A stretch of DNA of 37,302 bases from Micromonospora acroterricola (GTDB taxonomy: Bacteria > Actinomycetota > Actinomycetes > Mycobacteriales > Micromonosporaceae). The notes beneath the pieces are model-generated. The model did no database searches and was not told the DNA's origin. It was given only the letters and a program-made list of their open reading frames with translations. The DNA lies in the NCBI RefSeq assembly GCF_003172955.1, contig NZ_QGKR01000139.1:1-37302 (forward strand), written 5' to 3'. Shown one piece after another: positions 8,516 to 16,540 of the stretch. The stretch's first letter is position 1, and every line of letters starts with the position of its first letter. Position numbers and translations under genes: made by a program.

Positions 8516-9223
8516 ATGTCCGACACCGTGGTCCAGATCGTCCGGCGGGTGCTGCTGCCGGTGTCCCTCCTGCTCGGCGTCATGGTGCTGCTCGGGGTGC
8601 TGGTGACCCGGGTGTTCGCCCGGACCTGGCCGTTCACCGCCGAGGACTCGGTGAACCGGGAGCTCGCGGGCGACCGCACCGCCGGCTGGAACGACGTGTC
8701 GCTGGTGTTCAGCACGCTCGCCAGCACCCAGATGATCGTCGTGGTCACCGTGCTGGCGGCGCTGGCGCTGCGGCTCTGGCTCAACCGCTGGCGTGAGCCG
8801 CTGTTCCTGTGCGCGGCGGTGACCGCCCAGGCGCTCGTGTTCCTGCTGACCACGCTGGCGATCGACCGGCGGCGGCCGGCGGTGGAGCACATGGACGTCT
8901 CCCCGCCCACGTCCAGCTTCCCGTCGGGGCACACCTCGGCGGCAGTGGCGCTCTACGTCGGCATCGCGGTGCTGCTGGCGCTGCGGGCACGGAGCACAGG
9001 GGCGAAGGTGGCCTGGTGGACGCTGCTGCTGATGGTGCCGCTGGGCGTGGCGCTGACCCGGATGTACCGGGGGATGCACCACCCGAGCGACGTGGTGGCG
9101 TCCTTCCTCAACGGCGGCACCTGCGTGGCGATCATGGCGCGCAGCGTGCTCGACCGGTCGGTGCGGTGGGGCCGGGCGAAGCTGCCCAGCGGCAGCAGGC
9201 CTGCCGCGCCGGCCCGGAGCTGA
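8516..9223 (+). CDS. PAP2-family membrane phosphatase (second copy)
   Basis: 235-aa integral membrane PAP2 protein starting MSDTVVQIVRR, with helices at about residues 12-32, 60-85 and beyond. The motifs are present but altered: the Lys of KX6RP is Thr (TLAIDRRRP), FPSGH is intact, and the third motif begins with Thr (TRMYRGMHHPSD). This suggests a different substrate or efficiency from the neighbouring PAP2 protein. The two proteins share fold and motifs but little overall sequence, so they are not a recent tandem duplication. The start at 8516 is chosen because upstream codons in this frame overlap the first PAP2 gene. The gene converges on marP with a 12-bp gap. Confidence 0.82.
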   Translation: MSDTVVQIVRRVLLPVSLLLGVMVLLGVLVTRVFARTWPFTAEDSVNRELAGDRTAGWNDVSLVFSTLASTQMIVVVTVLAALALRLWLNRWREPLFLCAAVTAQALVFLLTTLAIDRRRPAVEHMDVSPPTSSFPSGHTSAAVALYVGIAVLLALRARSTGAKVAWWTLLLMVPLGVALTRMYRGMHHPSDVVASFLNGGTCVAIMARSVLDRSVRWGRAKLPSGSRPAAPARS

Positions 9224-9235
9224 CCCGGGCGGCGC

Positions 9236-10414
9236 TCAGGTGCACTCGCCGGTGCCGACGCGCCGGTTGCGTTCGGCGCCGGCCAGCGCCACCGGGCGGG
9301 CCTCGGCCGCCGTCACCGCGAAACCGGTGTTCGGGTCGTCGGCCGCCGCCGCGAAGATCACGCCGAGCACCAGGCCGTTGGCGGAGAGCAGTGGGCCGCC
9401 CGAGTTGCCGCTGCGGACCAGCGCCCGGATCGTGTAGATCTCCCGGGTGACGTCGCCGGAGGAGTAGATGTCCGGTCCCTTGATCCGGTCGACGTCGCGG
9501 ACCCGCGCCGACTGCGCGTTGTACGGGCCGTCGAGCGGGAAGCCGAGCACGATGGCGTCGGTGCCGCTCACCGCGTTGCCGGCGGCGAACCGCAGCGACG
9601 GCCCGGGCAGCCCGGGAACGAGCAACACGGCCAGGTCCCGGTCCGGGTCGTAGACCACCACCTCGCCGTCGTACCGGTCGCCGCCCAGCTCCACCGCCAC
9701 CGAGCGGGTGCCGGCCACCACGTGCGCGTTGGTCATCACCCGGTCGTCGGCGTACACGAAGCCGGAACCCTCGATCCGGCGCGAGCAGCTGGGCGCGGAA
9801 CCGAGCACCTTGACCACCGACCGCTGGCCGTTGACCACCACCTGGGAGCCGGCCAGCGCCGGGTCGGGCGGGTCGACCTGCCGGGCCCGGGTGGGTGCGA
9901 GGTCCCCGAAGACGTCCGGGAAACCGTCGGTGTCGACGGTGTCGCGCAGTGCCGTGGAGAACTGGTGGGCCTGGTCCGGCAGGACCCGGTTCACCACCGT
10001 GATCAGCGCGCTGTTGCGGACCGACGCGGCCAGCCAGGGCAGCGAGGACGAACCGAGCGGCACGGCGACCAGCCACGCGAGCAGCAGCACCGCGAACAGC
10101 GACACGAACGCCCCGCCGACGTCGTCGACCCGTTTGCCCACGTCGCTGGTGATCGTCCTGCGCAGGTGCGAGCCGAGCCAGCCGGCCAGAGCCTGCCCGA
10201 TCACGGCCAGCCCGAAGACCGCAACCAGGGAGATCAGCACCCGGGTGCCGGCGTCCACGAACTGTCGGGCGAACAGCGGCCCGAGCTGGAGACCCAGCAG
10301 CAGGCCCAGGAAGAAGCCGGACAGCGACGTGATGCCGATGACGAAACCCTGGCGGTATCCGCTGATCGCGAACACGAGCATGAGCAGCAGCAGGACGAGA
10401 TCCACGACGGACAC
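9236..10414 (-). CDS. marP: MarP-type membrane serine protease (CvpA domain plus trypsin domain)
   Basis: Periplasm-facing serine protease; its M. tuberculosis relative Rv3671c is required for acid resistance. The 392-aa protein has four N-terminal membrane helices of the CvpA type (about residues 1-150, starting SVVDLVLLLLMLVFAI) and a chymotrypsin-fold protease with His231 (TNAHVVAGT), Asp260 (DRDLAVLL) and Ser338 (SGNSGGPL). The spacing of the triad nearly matches the mycobacterial protein. The start is GTG at 10414 with no Shine-Dalgarno, but TACGCT lies 6 nt upstream, so the gene may also be read from a leaderless transcript. It is the last gene of the nth-tlpA-nudix-marP run, 63 bp after the Nudix gene, the same order as Rv3674c-Rv3671c. 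Confidence 0.92.
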   Translation of the reverse strand: MSVVDLVLLLLMLVFAISGYRQGFVIGITSLSGFFLGLLLGLQLGPLFARQFVDAGTRVLISLVAVFGLAVIGQALAGWLGSHLRRTITSDVGKRVDDVGGAFVSLFAVLLLAWLVAVPLGSSSLPWLAASVRNSALITVVNRVLPDQAHQFSTALRDTVDTDGFPDVFGDLAPTRARQVDPPDPALAGSQVVVNGQRSVVKVLGSAPSCSRRIEGSGFVYADDRVMTNAHVVAGTRSVAVELGGDRYDGEVVVYDPDRDLAVLLVPGLPGPSLRFAAGNAVSGTDAIVLGFPLDGPYNAQSARVRDVDRIKGPDIYSSGDVTREIYTIRALVRSGNSGGPLLSANGLVLGVIFAAAADDPNTGFAVTAAEARPVALAGAERNRRVGTGECT

Positions 10415-10420
10415 GGGTCA

Positions 10421-10426
10421 AGCGTA
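10421..10426 (-). promoter_or_regulatory. Possible leaderless -10 box for marP
   Basis: On the minus strand TACGCT (TANNNT consensus) is followed by 6 nt and then the marP GTG, which would place transcription start on the start codon. The gene lacks a ribosome site, which fits. No good -35 hexamer is seen 16-18 bp upstream. Confidence 0.35.
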
Positions 10427-10477
10427 CGGGCAGTGCGCCCGGCGGATGACCATCGCTTGCCGAAGGTGACCGTGTGG

Positions 10478-11170
10478 TCAGCGCAGGGCCGTCTCGTCCA
10501 CCTCGTCGGCGCCGGCGGAGGGCGCCGGTGTCGCGCCGGTCGGCGGCAGCTCGACCACCCGGCCGCGCGGCCACGGGCGGGCCCAGCCGCCCATTTCCAG
10601 CAGGGTGGCGAGCACCCCGGCGGTGAAGCCCCAGACCAGCATGCCGCGCGCCGAGAACGCCGGCCCGATCCAGCCGCTGGGGTGGCGGACCCGCAGCCGG
10701 TTGGCCGGGTCGACCAGTTCGCTGACCGGCAGACGGGCCACGTGCGCCACCTCGGCGGGCTCCCGGGGGTGCACCGGGTGCGGGTCGTGCCACCAGGCCA
10801 GCACCGGGGTGACCACGAAGTCGCTGACCGGGATCCACAGCTTCGGCAACTCGGCCAGCACGGTCACGCTGGCCGGGTCGAGGCCGACCTCCTCGTTCGC
10901 CTCGCGCAGGGCGGTGGCGCGGACGTCGGCGTCCTCCGGGTCGGCCGCACCGCCGGGGAAGGCCGGCTGACCGGCGTGGTTGCGCAGGGTGGCGGCGCGT
11001 TGCAGGACGAGCACGTCGGGGCCGACCCCGGGCTGCTCGCCGAGCAGCACCAGCACGGCGCTCTCCCGGCCGCCCTGGGCCGGTGTGGTCAGCCGGGTGA
11101 AGTCCTCGGCGCGGGCGGTGCCCAGCCGGGTCAGCAGCGGCTCGATCCACTCGGGCGGCTGGCGGGTCAC
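10478..11170 (-). CDS. Nudix hydrolase, CoA pyrophosphatase type
   Basis: 230-aa soluble hydrolase that probably cleaves CoA or acyl-CoA to 3',5'-ADP and phosphopantetheine. The Nudix box is visible as PGGAADPEDADVR followed by TALREANEEVGLD, in the extended form seen in the CoA-pyrophosphatase (NudL-like) subgroup. The start is GTG at 11170, overlapping the upstream tlpA-like gene's stop by 4 bp (GTGA), so translation is likely coupled. The frame stays open further upstream but only as a shadow of the tlpA-like gene. It corresponds by position to Rv3672c. The C-terminal 25 residues are Pro/Ala-rich and probably disordered. Confidence 0.85.
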   Translation of the reverse strand: MTRQPPEWIEPLLTRLGTARAEDFTRLTTPAQGGRESAVLVLLGEQPGVGPDVLVLQRAATLRNHAGQPAFPGGAADPEDADVRATALREANEEVGLDPASVTVLAELPKLWIPVSDFVVTPVLAWWHDPHPVHPREPAEVAHVARLPVSELVDPANRLRVRHPSGWIGPAFSARGMLVWGFTAGVLATLLEMGGWARPWPRGRVVELPPTGATPAPSAGADEVDETALR

Positions 11171-11778
11171 GCCGGCACCGCCAGACCGAGGTGCTGACGG
11201 ACCAGCTCGGCGAGCCGGGCGTCGTCGAGCGCACCGGTCGCGTCGACGTGCCGGATCCGGCCCTGCGCGTCGACGAAGAGGGTCAGCGGGATGGCGTTGC
11301 GGTTCAACGCGCGTTGCAGCGCCTCCCCCTGGTCGACCAGGATCGGGAACCGGACGCCGAAGTCCTCGCCGATGGACTGGGCGCCGTTGCGGCTGTCCCG
11401 GCTGTTGACCCCGACCACCTGGAACCGGCCGGCGGCCCGCTCGCTGAGCCGCTGGAACGCGGGCAGCTCCTTGCGGCACGGCGGGCACCAGGACGCCCAG
11501 ACGTTGATCACTGCCGGCCCGGCCACGTCCCGCAGCGCGACGGGGGCGCCGCCGGTGAAGCAGGCCAGGGTCAGCTCCGGCAGGGCCTCGCCACCAGCGC
11601 GGGGTGCCGCCGCGTCCGCGCCGGCCGTTGGTGCCGTGCCCAGCGCCGCGCAGTCCTTGAATGGTGACGGGCGCTCAGCCGCCGCCGGCAGGGGTGCCGG
11701 ATCGTCGTCGGTGGCCGTGGTGCAGCCGGCGACGGCCAGCAGCAGCGGCAGGACCAGCAGGAGGAGGCGCCGGTTCAC
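11167..11778 (-). CDS. TlpA/ResA-like thioredoxin-fold lipoprotein
   Basis: 203-aa extracytoplasmic thiol-disulfide protein. The N-terminus is a lipoprotein signal ([18 protein letters not shown]) with the lipidated cysteine at position 19. The thioredoxin-like domain carries the redox motif [15 protein letters not shown], followed by the TlpA-type insert and the cis-Pro region (IPLTLFVD). Likely roles are reduction of apocytochrome c or other exported cysteines, or oxidative-stress defence; its exact partner is unknown. It starts with GTG at 11778, overlapping the nth stop by 4 bp, and in turn overlaps the Nudix gene by 4 bp, so nth-tlpA-nudix are translationally coupled. It matches Rv3673c in position. 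Confidence 0.88.
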   Translation of the reverse strand: MNRRLLLLVLPLLLAVAGCTTATDDDPAPLPAAAERPSPFKDCAALGTAPTAGADAAAPRAGGEALPELTLACFTGGAPVALRDVAGPAVINVWASWCPPCRKELPAFQRLSERAAGRFQVVGVNSRDSRNGAQSIGEDFGVRFPILVDQGEALQRALNRNAIPLTLFVDAQGRIRHVDATGALDDARLAELVRQHLGLAVPA

Positions 11779-12563
11779 GGCACCTCCGCGGCGACCGCCT
11801 GGGCGGGCACCAGCTCCGGGTCGACCCCGGCGGCCACCGCGAGGTCGCGCGCCCGGGGGCCCTTGAGCAGCTTGGCGGCGGCGGCCGGCTCCGTCGGCCC
11901 GGTGCCGTACGACGGGCACAGCTTGGCCAGCGTGCACGCGCCGCAGGCGGGCTTGCGGGCGTGGCAGACCCGCCGCCCGTGGAAGATGATCCGGTGCGAC
12001 AGCATGGTCCAGTCGCGCTTGTCGTACAGCGCGCCGACCGCGTGCTCGATCTTGACCGGGTCGGTCTCGGTGGTCAGCCGCCACCGGTGGACCAGCCGCT
12101 GGAAATGCGTGTCGACCGTGATGCCCGGGACGTCGAAGGCGTTGCCGAGGATGACGTTGGCGGTCTTGCGGCCGATCCCGGGCAGCGTGACCAGGTCGGC
12201 GAGCCGGCCGGGGACCTGGCCGTCGTACCGGTCGAGGAGGGCCTGGCCGAGCTGGAGCAACGAGTTGGTCTTGTTGCGGTAGAAGCCGGTGGGCCGGATC
12301 AGCTCCTCCATCTCGCCCCGGTCGGCGCTCGCGTACGCGGCGGCGCTCGGGTAGCGGGCGAAGAGCTTCGGCGTGACCTCGTTGACCTTCTTGTCCGTGC
12401 ACTGCGCGGAGAGGATGGTGGCGACGGCCAGCTCCAACGGGCTGGAGTGGTCGAGCTCACAGTGCGCGTCGGGGTGCGTCTCGGCCAGCACCCGGCCGAT
12501 CCTGCGGGCACGACGTTTGCGCCCGAGGTCGGTCTCGCTGGCACCGGGAGGGCTACTGGTCAC
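11775..12563 (-). CDS. nth: Endonuclease III (DNA glycosylase/AP lyase)
   Basis: Base-excision repair enzyme that removes oxidised pyrimidines and cleaves the abasic site. The 262-aa product has the helix-hairpin-helix [14 protein letters not shown] with catalytic Lys133 and the essential Asp151 in TVDTHFQRL, the same 18-residue spacing as E. coli Nth (120/138). Four cysteines in the pattern C-X6-C-X2-C-X5-C ([17 protein letters not shown]) bind the [4Fe-4S] cluster. The start is taken as GTG 12563; the open frame continues upstream only as a shadow of the capA-like gene. A C-terminal extension of about 45 residues after the cluster is Ala/Pro-rich. First gene of a coupled three-gene run. Confidence 0.95.
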   Translation of the reverse strand: MTSSPPGASETDLGRKRRARRIGRVLAETHPDAHCELDHSSPLELAVATILSAQCTDKKVNEVTPKLFARYPSAAAYASADRGEMEELIRPTGFYRNKTNSLLQLGQALLDRYDGQVPGRLADLVTLPGIGRKTANVILGNAFDVPGITVDTHFQRLVHRWRLTTETDPVKIEHAVGALYDKRDWTMLSHRIIFHGRRVCHARKPACGACTLAKLCPSYGTGPTEPAAAAKLLKGPRARDLAVAAGVDPELVPAQAVAAEVP

Positions 12564-12604
12564 GACGGCCAGCCTACGTCGCGGCCCGGACGTTCCCCGT
12601 CGGG

Positions 12605-13783
12605 TCAGCCGGCGGTTGGCGCGGAGATCTTTCCCTGCCCGTCGAACCGGGCGCCACCCTTGGGGAAGTCGCTGCGGCTCAGCTCGGTGACCAGGCCCAG
12701 ACCCCGGTCGGCCGGGTCCATCGTCGGCTTGCCGGCGGAGTTCATGTACGTCGAGGTGAACGAGCCGCCGGCCCAGCTGCCGTCCGGCTTGAGCGACACC
12801 TTCAGCACCCCGCCCCAGCCGAGCCGGCCGGTGTTGCTCAGCGAGTTGCCCCCACCGGCGAAGTTGCCCAGGCTGTACGCGATCAGCCGCCCCTGGTAGA
12901 ACTCCATCCCGCGCAGCACGTGCGGCCCGTGCCCGACGATCAGGTCCGCTCCAGCGTCGATCATGGCGTGCGAGAACTTCACCGGGTCGCCCCGGTTCTC
13001 GCCGAGAAAGATCTCGGTGCCGGGCTTCACCCGCGTCTTGTCCGCGCCCTCGCCACCCATGTGCACCTGCACCACCACCAGGTCGGCCATGGTGGCGGCC
13101 TTGGCGACCACCGCCTTGGCCCTGGCGATGTCGACGAGGCTGTTGGACCAGACGTACGACGAGAAGCCGGCCACGGCGACCTTGACGCCCTTGACGTCGA
13201 CCACGGTGATCTGGTCCGGGGCACCGGTGTGCTTGAGGTCGTACTTCTCCAGTGCCCGCTGGGTGTTCTGGTAGCCCTTCGGGCCGTAGTCGTAGCCGTG
13301 GTTGTTGGCCTGGTTGAGCACGTCGAAGCCGGCGTCCCGCAGGTGCGCGGCGTATTCCGGCGGGGCGCGGAACTGGAAGCAGCGAGTGGAGTTGGCGCCG
13401 CACTTGCCGGTGCCGGTGTCCACCGTCAACGGCTCCTCCAGGTTGCCCATCACCAGGTCGGCCTTGAGCGCCTCGGTGACCGAGGTGAAGAAGCCCTTCC
13501 CGCCGGCGGCGGGCAGCCGGCTCGGCGCGTTGCCCATGATGATGTCGCCGGTGGCGGAGAGCGAGATGGCGCCGCCCCCGCCGGAGGCCGAGGGGCTGCC
13601 GCTGGCCTTCGGGCCGGCCGTCGTCACCGGCGCGCCGGTGTCACCGCCGCCGGCGCCCGGCTGCCAGACCGGGGCCTCCCCCGAGTCGGCACAGCCGGCG
13701 ACGAGCAGGGCGGCCAGCACCGCGGCGAGGCCAAGGGCGACGCGGCGGCGCGGTCGGGGCGCGGAGGGCTGGGGAGCGTACAT
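12605..13783 (-). CDS. CapA-family lipoprotein (metallophosphatase-like fold)
   Basis: 392-aa putative surface lipoprotein of the CapA/PgsA family (PGA_cap). The signal peptide after [23 protein letters not shown] gives a lipidated Cys31, followed by a Gly/Ser/Pro-rich linker to about residue 70. The domain then shows the family's calcineurin-like residues: [48 protein letters not shown] and YSLGNF. CapA is part of poly-gamma-glutamate synthesis in Bacillus, but no capB/capC partners are here, so a cell-envelope role is only inferred. TAGGGT lies 8 nt before the ATG on the coding strand (13792-13797) with no Shine-Dalgarno. It is inserted between nth and crp relative to the mycobacterial order. 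Confidence 0.82.
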   Translation of the reverse strand: MYAPQPSAPRPRRRVALGLAAVLAALLVAGCADSGEAPVWQPGAGGGDTGAPVTTAGPKASGSPSASGGGGAISLSATGDIIMGNAPSRLPAAGGKGFFTSVTEALKADLVMGNLEEPLTVDTGTGKCGANSTRCFQFRAPPEYAAHLRDAGFDVLNQANNHGYDYGPKGYQNTQRALEKYDLKHTGAPDQITVVDVKGVKVAVAGFSSYVWSNSLVDIARAKAVVAKAATMADLVVVQVHMGGEGADKTRVKPGTEIFLGENRGDPVKFSHAMIDAGADLIVGHGPHVLRGMEFYQGRLIAYSLGNFAGGGNSLSNTGRLGWGGVLKVSLKPDGSWAGGSFTSTYMNSAGKPTMDPADRGLGLVTELSRSDFPKGGARFDGQGKISAPTAG

Positions 13784-13839
13784 CGTTCGCGACCCTACCG
13801 GCCCGTAAACGCGCCGACGAGGGCCGATCGGTCGGAAGT

Positions 13840-14529
13840 TCAGCCGGTCAGCTGGTCTGACCAGGGCACGACCGGCCGGTCGCCGCCGGCGAGCACCGCG
13901 GCGTGTACCGCTCGGGCCAGCGGGGCGCCCCAGGCGGAGCGCGGCCCGCCGTACGCGGCCTCCGGCCCGTCGACCGGGCAGAGCACGGTGACCGAGTCGG
14001 TCGGGGTGCCGGTGCCCGGCAACCCCAGCTCCCTGATCGCCTGGGTCTTCGCCTCGGTCGCGGTGGCCACCGCGTTGACCAGAGCCGAGTCGGAGAGCCG
14101 GGCCGGCACGTACACCACGATGTTGACGGTGCCCACCCGCTGGGCGAGCGCCGCCGGCGCGGGCTCGGCGGCGAGCACCGGGGTGCCGAGCCCGACGGTC
14201 GCCCAGGTCCGCACCCCGGTGTCGGTCCTGCCCACCACCTCGGTCACATCGACCCCGGTCAGCAGGCCCACCCCGGGCCCGTCGAGGGCCAGGTCGGTGG
14301 AGAGCGCGGCCAGGTGCGCGGCCGGGTCGTCCCGGTCGTACGACATGGGCACGGTCGCGTTCAGCACCCAGTGCCGGAGGCCGATTCCACCGCCGAGCGG
14401 GCCGCTGCTGACGGCCCGCAGCGGCCCGTCCGCGCGCCAGACGAGTAGCGGGATCTTCCGCCCATCCTCGGTACGGCTGGTCAGACTCGGGTCGCTCAGC
14501 ACGTCGGGCAGGTTACGCCCACCGATCAA
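13840..14529 (-). CDS. cbiZ: CbiZ-type adenosylcobinamide amidohydrolase
   Basis: 229-aa protein with the conserved features of the CbiZ family: [60 protein letters not shown] and PTDSVTV. Family members remove the aminopropanol side chain of adenosylcobinamide or adenosylpseudocobalamin to give adenosylcobyric acid, allowing salvage and remodelling of foreign corrinoids. No other cobalamin gene is present. The start is uncertain: the first in-frame start is TTG at 14529, only weakly preceded by agaggt about 13 nt upstream, and a GTG a few codons downstream is possible. It is divergent from crp across 116 bp. Confidence 0.82.
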   Translation of the reverse strand: MIGGRNLPDVLSDPSLTSRTEDGRKIPLLVWRADGPLRAVSSGPLGGGIGLRHWVLNATVPMSYDRDDPAAHLAALSTDLALDGPGVGLLTGVDVTEVVGRTDTGVRTWATVGLGTPVLAAEPAPAALAQRVGTVNIVVYVPARLSDSALVNAVATATEAKTQAIRELGLPGTGTPTDSVTVLCPVDGPEAAYGGPRSAWGAPLARAVHAAVLAGGDRPVVPWSDQLTG

Positions 14530-14645
14530 GATTCCAGGGGCGACCTCTGATTCATGCTCACGTGCGCCTAGACTTGGCGGCGCGCGAGGGGATCAGCGGA
14601 CGGCGGCCCCGGCCGACGGACGGCACGCGCAACCGGAGGTGCGCG

Positions 14646-15323
14646 ATGGACGAGGTACTGGCCCGCAGCGGGATCTTCCAGGGTGTAGACCCGGAGGCTG
14701 CCGAGGCGCTCGCCAAGGAGATGGAGACGATCGAGGTCCGAAAGGGCGAGATCGTCTTCAATGAGGGCGAGCCCGGTGACAGCCTCTATATCTTGCTGTC
14801 CGGAAAGATCAAGGTTGGCCGCCGCGCAGCGGACGGCCGGCAGAACCTGATCGCGGTGATGGGCCCGTCGGACATGGTCGGTGAGCTGTCGCTCTTCGAC
14901 CCGGGTCCGCGTACGGCGACCGCCACCGCGGTGACCGACACCCGGCTCGTGCGACTGCGCAAGCAGGCGCTGCGGCCGTGGCTGAACAACCGTCCGGAGA
15001 TCGCGGAGCAGCTGCTCCGGGTGCTCGCCCGGCGGCTTCGCCGCACCAACGACTCGCTCGCCGACCTGATCTTCACGGACGTGCCGGGCCGGGTCGCCAA
15101 GAACCTGCTCCAGATGGCCGGCCGCTTCGGCACCCGCGACGGCGGCGTGCTACGGGTGACCCACGACCTCACCCAGGAGGAGATCGCCCAGCTCGTCGGC
15201 GCCTCCCGGGAGACGGTCAACAAGGCGCTGGCCGACTTCGCCTCCCGGGGCTGGCTGCGGCTGGACGGCAAGAGCATCATCATCCTGGACCCGGAGCGCC
15301 TGGCCCGCCGCGCCCGCGTCTGA
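14646..15323 (+). CDS. crp: Crp/Fnr-family transcription regulator (Crp)
   Basis: 225-aa cAMP-receptor-type regulator. An N-terminal cyclic-nucleotide-binding beta roll (about 1-115) includes [21 protein letters not shown], the phosphate-binding cassette with GEL and R/T at the expected sites. It is followed by the dimerisation helix and a winged-helix domain with the recognition helix [16 protein letters not shown]. Very long stretches ([54 protein letters not shown]) match M. tuberculosis Rv3676 as I recall it, so the DNA target is likely of the TGTGA-N6-TCACA kind. The ATG at 14646 has GGAGGT 6 nt upstream. It is monocistronic, ending at a strong hairpin. I found no clear Crp site in its own upstream region. 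Confidence 0.95.
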   Translation: MDEVLARSGIFQGVDPEAAEALAKEMETIEVRKGEIVFNEGEPGDSLYILLSGKIKVGRRAADGRQNLIAVMGPSDMVGELSLFDPGPRTATATAVTDTRLVRLRKQALRPWLNNRPEIAEQLLRVLARRLRRTNDSLADLIFTDVPGRVAKNLLQMAGRFGTRDGGVLRVTHDLTQEEIAQLVGASRETVNKALADFASRGWLRLDGKSIIILDPERLARRARV

Positions 15324-15333
15324 GCAGCACGTC

Positions 15334-15370
15334 CGTCCCCGCCCGCCGTCGTCGACGGCGGGCGGGGACG
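15334..15370 (+). terminator. Perfect 17-bp hairpin after crp
   Basis: Positions 15334-15350 and 15354-15370 are perfect inverted repeats (cgtccccgcccgccgtc and its complement) with a 3-nt loop, 10 bp after the crp stop, followed by tctcgttc. It separates crp from the metallophosphoesterase gene. Confidence 0.8.
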
Positions 15371-15446
15371 TCTCGTTCCGGCCTCTCGTTCTCTGCCCGG
15401 CGCAGAATTCCTGGACGGGGTGCCGGCACGGCGGGAGGGTGGAGCG

Positions 15447-16190
15447 ATGCTGAACCGCGTCGCCGTCCTGTCCGACATCCACGGGGTACTGCCCGCACTG
15501 GAGGCGGTGCTGGCCGAGCCGGACGTCGCCGCCGCCGACCTGGTCGTGCTCACCGGCGACATCGCCGCCGGCCCGCAGCCGGTGGAGGTGCTCGACCTGC
15601 TGGCCGGCCTCGGCGACCGGGTCTGCTGGGTCGGTGGCAACGCCGACCGCGAACTCGTCGAGGCCCGGGCCGGCCGCGCCGCCTCGATCGAGGTGTCGAA
15701 CTGGGCCGCCGGGCAGTTGCGGGAGGACCAGGTGGCCCGCCTCGCCGCGCTGCCGACAACGGTGACCCTGGACATCGACGGTCTCGGCCGGACGCTGTTC
15801 TGCCACGCGACGCCCCGGGACGACGAGGAGGTCGTGCTCGTCGACTCCCGGATGGCCCGGTGGTCGGAGGTGTTCGCCGGCCTCCCGCCCGAGGTCGGAA
15901 CGGTGGTCTGCGGTCACACCCACATGCCCTTCACCCGCCTGGTCGACCGCCGCCTGGTGGTCAATCCGGGCAGCATCGGCATGCCGTACGGCGGGGCCGG
16001 CGCGTGGTGGGCCCTGCTCGGGCCGGGCGTGCACCTGCGCCGTACCGCGTTCGACGTGGACGCGGCCTGCGCCCGGGTGGCCGCTGAGTCGACCTTCCCC
16101 GATGCCGCCGCCTGGGCTGACGAGTACCTGCGCTCCCAGCACAGCGACGCCGACGCGCTCGCCGTCTTCGGCCCACGAGACGGTCGCTGA
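15447..16190 (+). CDS. Calcineurin-like metallophosphoesterase (YfcE/MJ0936 type)
   Basis: 247-aa soluble phosphoesterase with the complete dinuclear-metal motif set: SDIHG near residue 9, LTGDIAAGP, GGNADRE, and CGHTHMPF followed by VNPGSIGMP. These belong to the small phosphodiesterase subgroup that acts on model phosphodiesters and sometimes 2',3'-cyclic nucleotides. The physiological substrate cannot be deduced. The ATG at 15447 is preceded by GGGAGG 8 nt upstream; the longer upstream frame overlaps the crp terminator and is rejected. It appears to be a single-gene unit. Confidence 0.85.
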   Translation: MLNRVAVLSDIHGVLPALEAVLAEPDVAAADLVVLTGDIAAGPQPVEVLDLLAGLGDRVCWVGGNADRELVEARAGRAASIEVSNWAAGQLREDQVARLAALPTTVTLDIDGLGRTLFCHATPRDDEEVVLVDSRMARWSEVFAGLPPEVGTVVCGHTHMPFTRLVDRRLVVNPGSIGMPYGGAGAWWALLGPGVHLRRTAFDVDAACARVAAESTFPDAAAWADEYLRSQHSDADALAVFGPRDGR

Positions 16191-16291
16191 ACCGCCCAGC
16201 CGGGGCTCGGGGAGGGAGGGCCACCGCACTCGCCTTCTCCGGCCCCTGAGAGTCACCAAAGCAGGAGCTGGGGGACGGTTCGGGGCGCCTT

Positions 16292-16412
16292 TGGAGCTGA
16301 ATCGCTTGCGACATCAGCGGATGCGATCGGCGGACAACAGCGGCGGACAACAGCGGGCGGACAACAGCGGCGGACAACAGCGGCAGACGACTCGTTTGTG
16401 ACATCAGCTCCA
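16292..16412. repeat. Four 13-bp tandem repeats framed by a 9-bp inverted repeat
   Basis: CGGACAACAGCGG occurs four times: 16331-16343, 16344-16356, 16358-16370 and 16371-16383, with one extra G between copies 2 and 3. Outside them lie a perfect inverted repeat, TGGAGCTGA (16292-16300) and TCAGCTCCA (16404-16412), and an imperfect direct repeat tcgcttgcgacatcagc / tcgtttgtgacatcagc ending near 16318 and 16408. The unit is too short and the spacing wrong for CRISPR. Function unknown. Confidence 0.8.
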
Positions 16413-16500
16413 CAGCGAGCCAGCACTCTGCACCCAACCTTGAGCCGCGCCGCCACACCCCTCACCGCGCCCCCGTGGGCAACGTGAACCCGGAAAAAGT

Positions 16501-16534
16501 CAGTCTTGACTGTTTGTTTCGTAGGCCGCAGGCT
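16501..16534 (+). promoter_or_regulatory. tetR promoter with palindromic element (leaderless type)
   Basis: TTGACT (16506-16511) and CAGGCT (16529-16534) are separated by 17 bp, and the GTG start of the regulator begins 6 nt after the -10 box, giving a leaderless transcript. A small palindrome CAGTC-TT-GACTG (16501-16512) overlaps the -35 hexamer and is a candidate autoregulatory operator. Confidence 0.5.
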
Positions 16535-16540
16535 GTGCCG

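Larger units (their letters stand above)
16191..16540. other. 350-bp gene-free gap with repeats and tetR promoter
   Basis: Between the metallophosphoesterase and the tetR gene there is no credible coding sequence. The gap contains, in order: a plain GC-rich stretch (16191-16290), a repeat cassette (16292-16412, listed separately), about 80 bp of unremarkable sequence, and the tetR promoter region (16501-16540). Confidence 0.6.

Noticed and set aside
5905..8934. A 1009-codon open frame on the minus strand
   Set aside because: Covers the antisense of the eccC end, mycP and both PAP2 genes; composition is Arg/Gly/Ala/His-rich and no start site or motif supports it.
14530..14645. Crp autoregulatory site
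   Set aside because: No sequence close to TGTGA-N6-TCACA is present in the divergent region.
16331..16383. CRISPR-like direct repeats
   Set aside because: Units are 13 bp and contiguous with no spacers, and there are no cas genes nearby.
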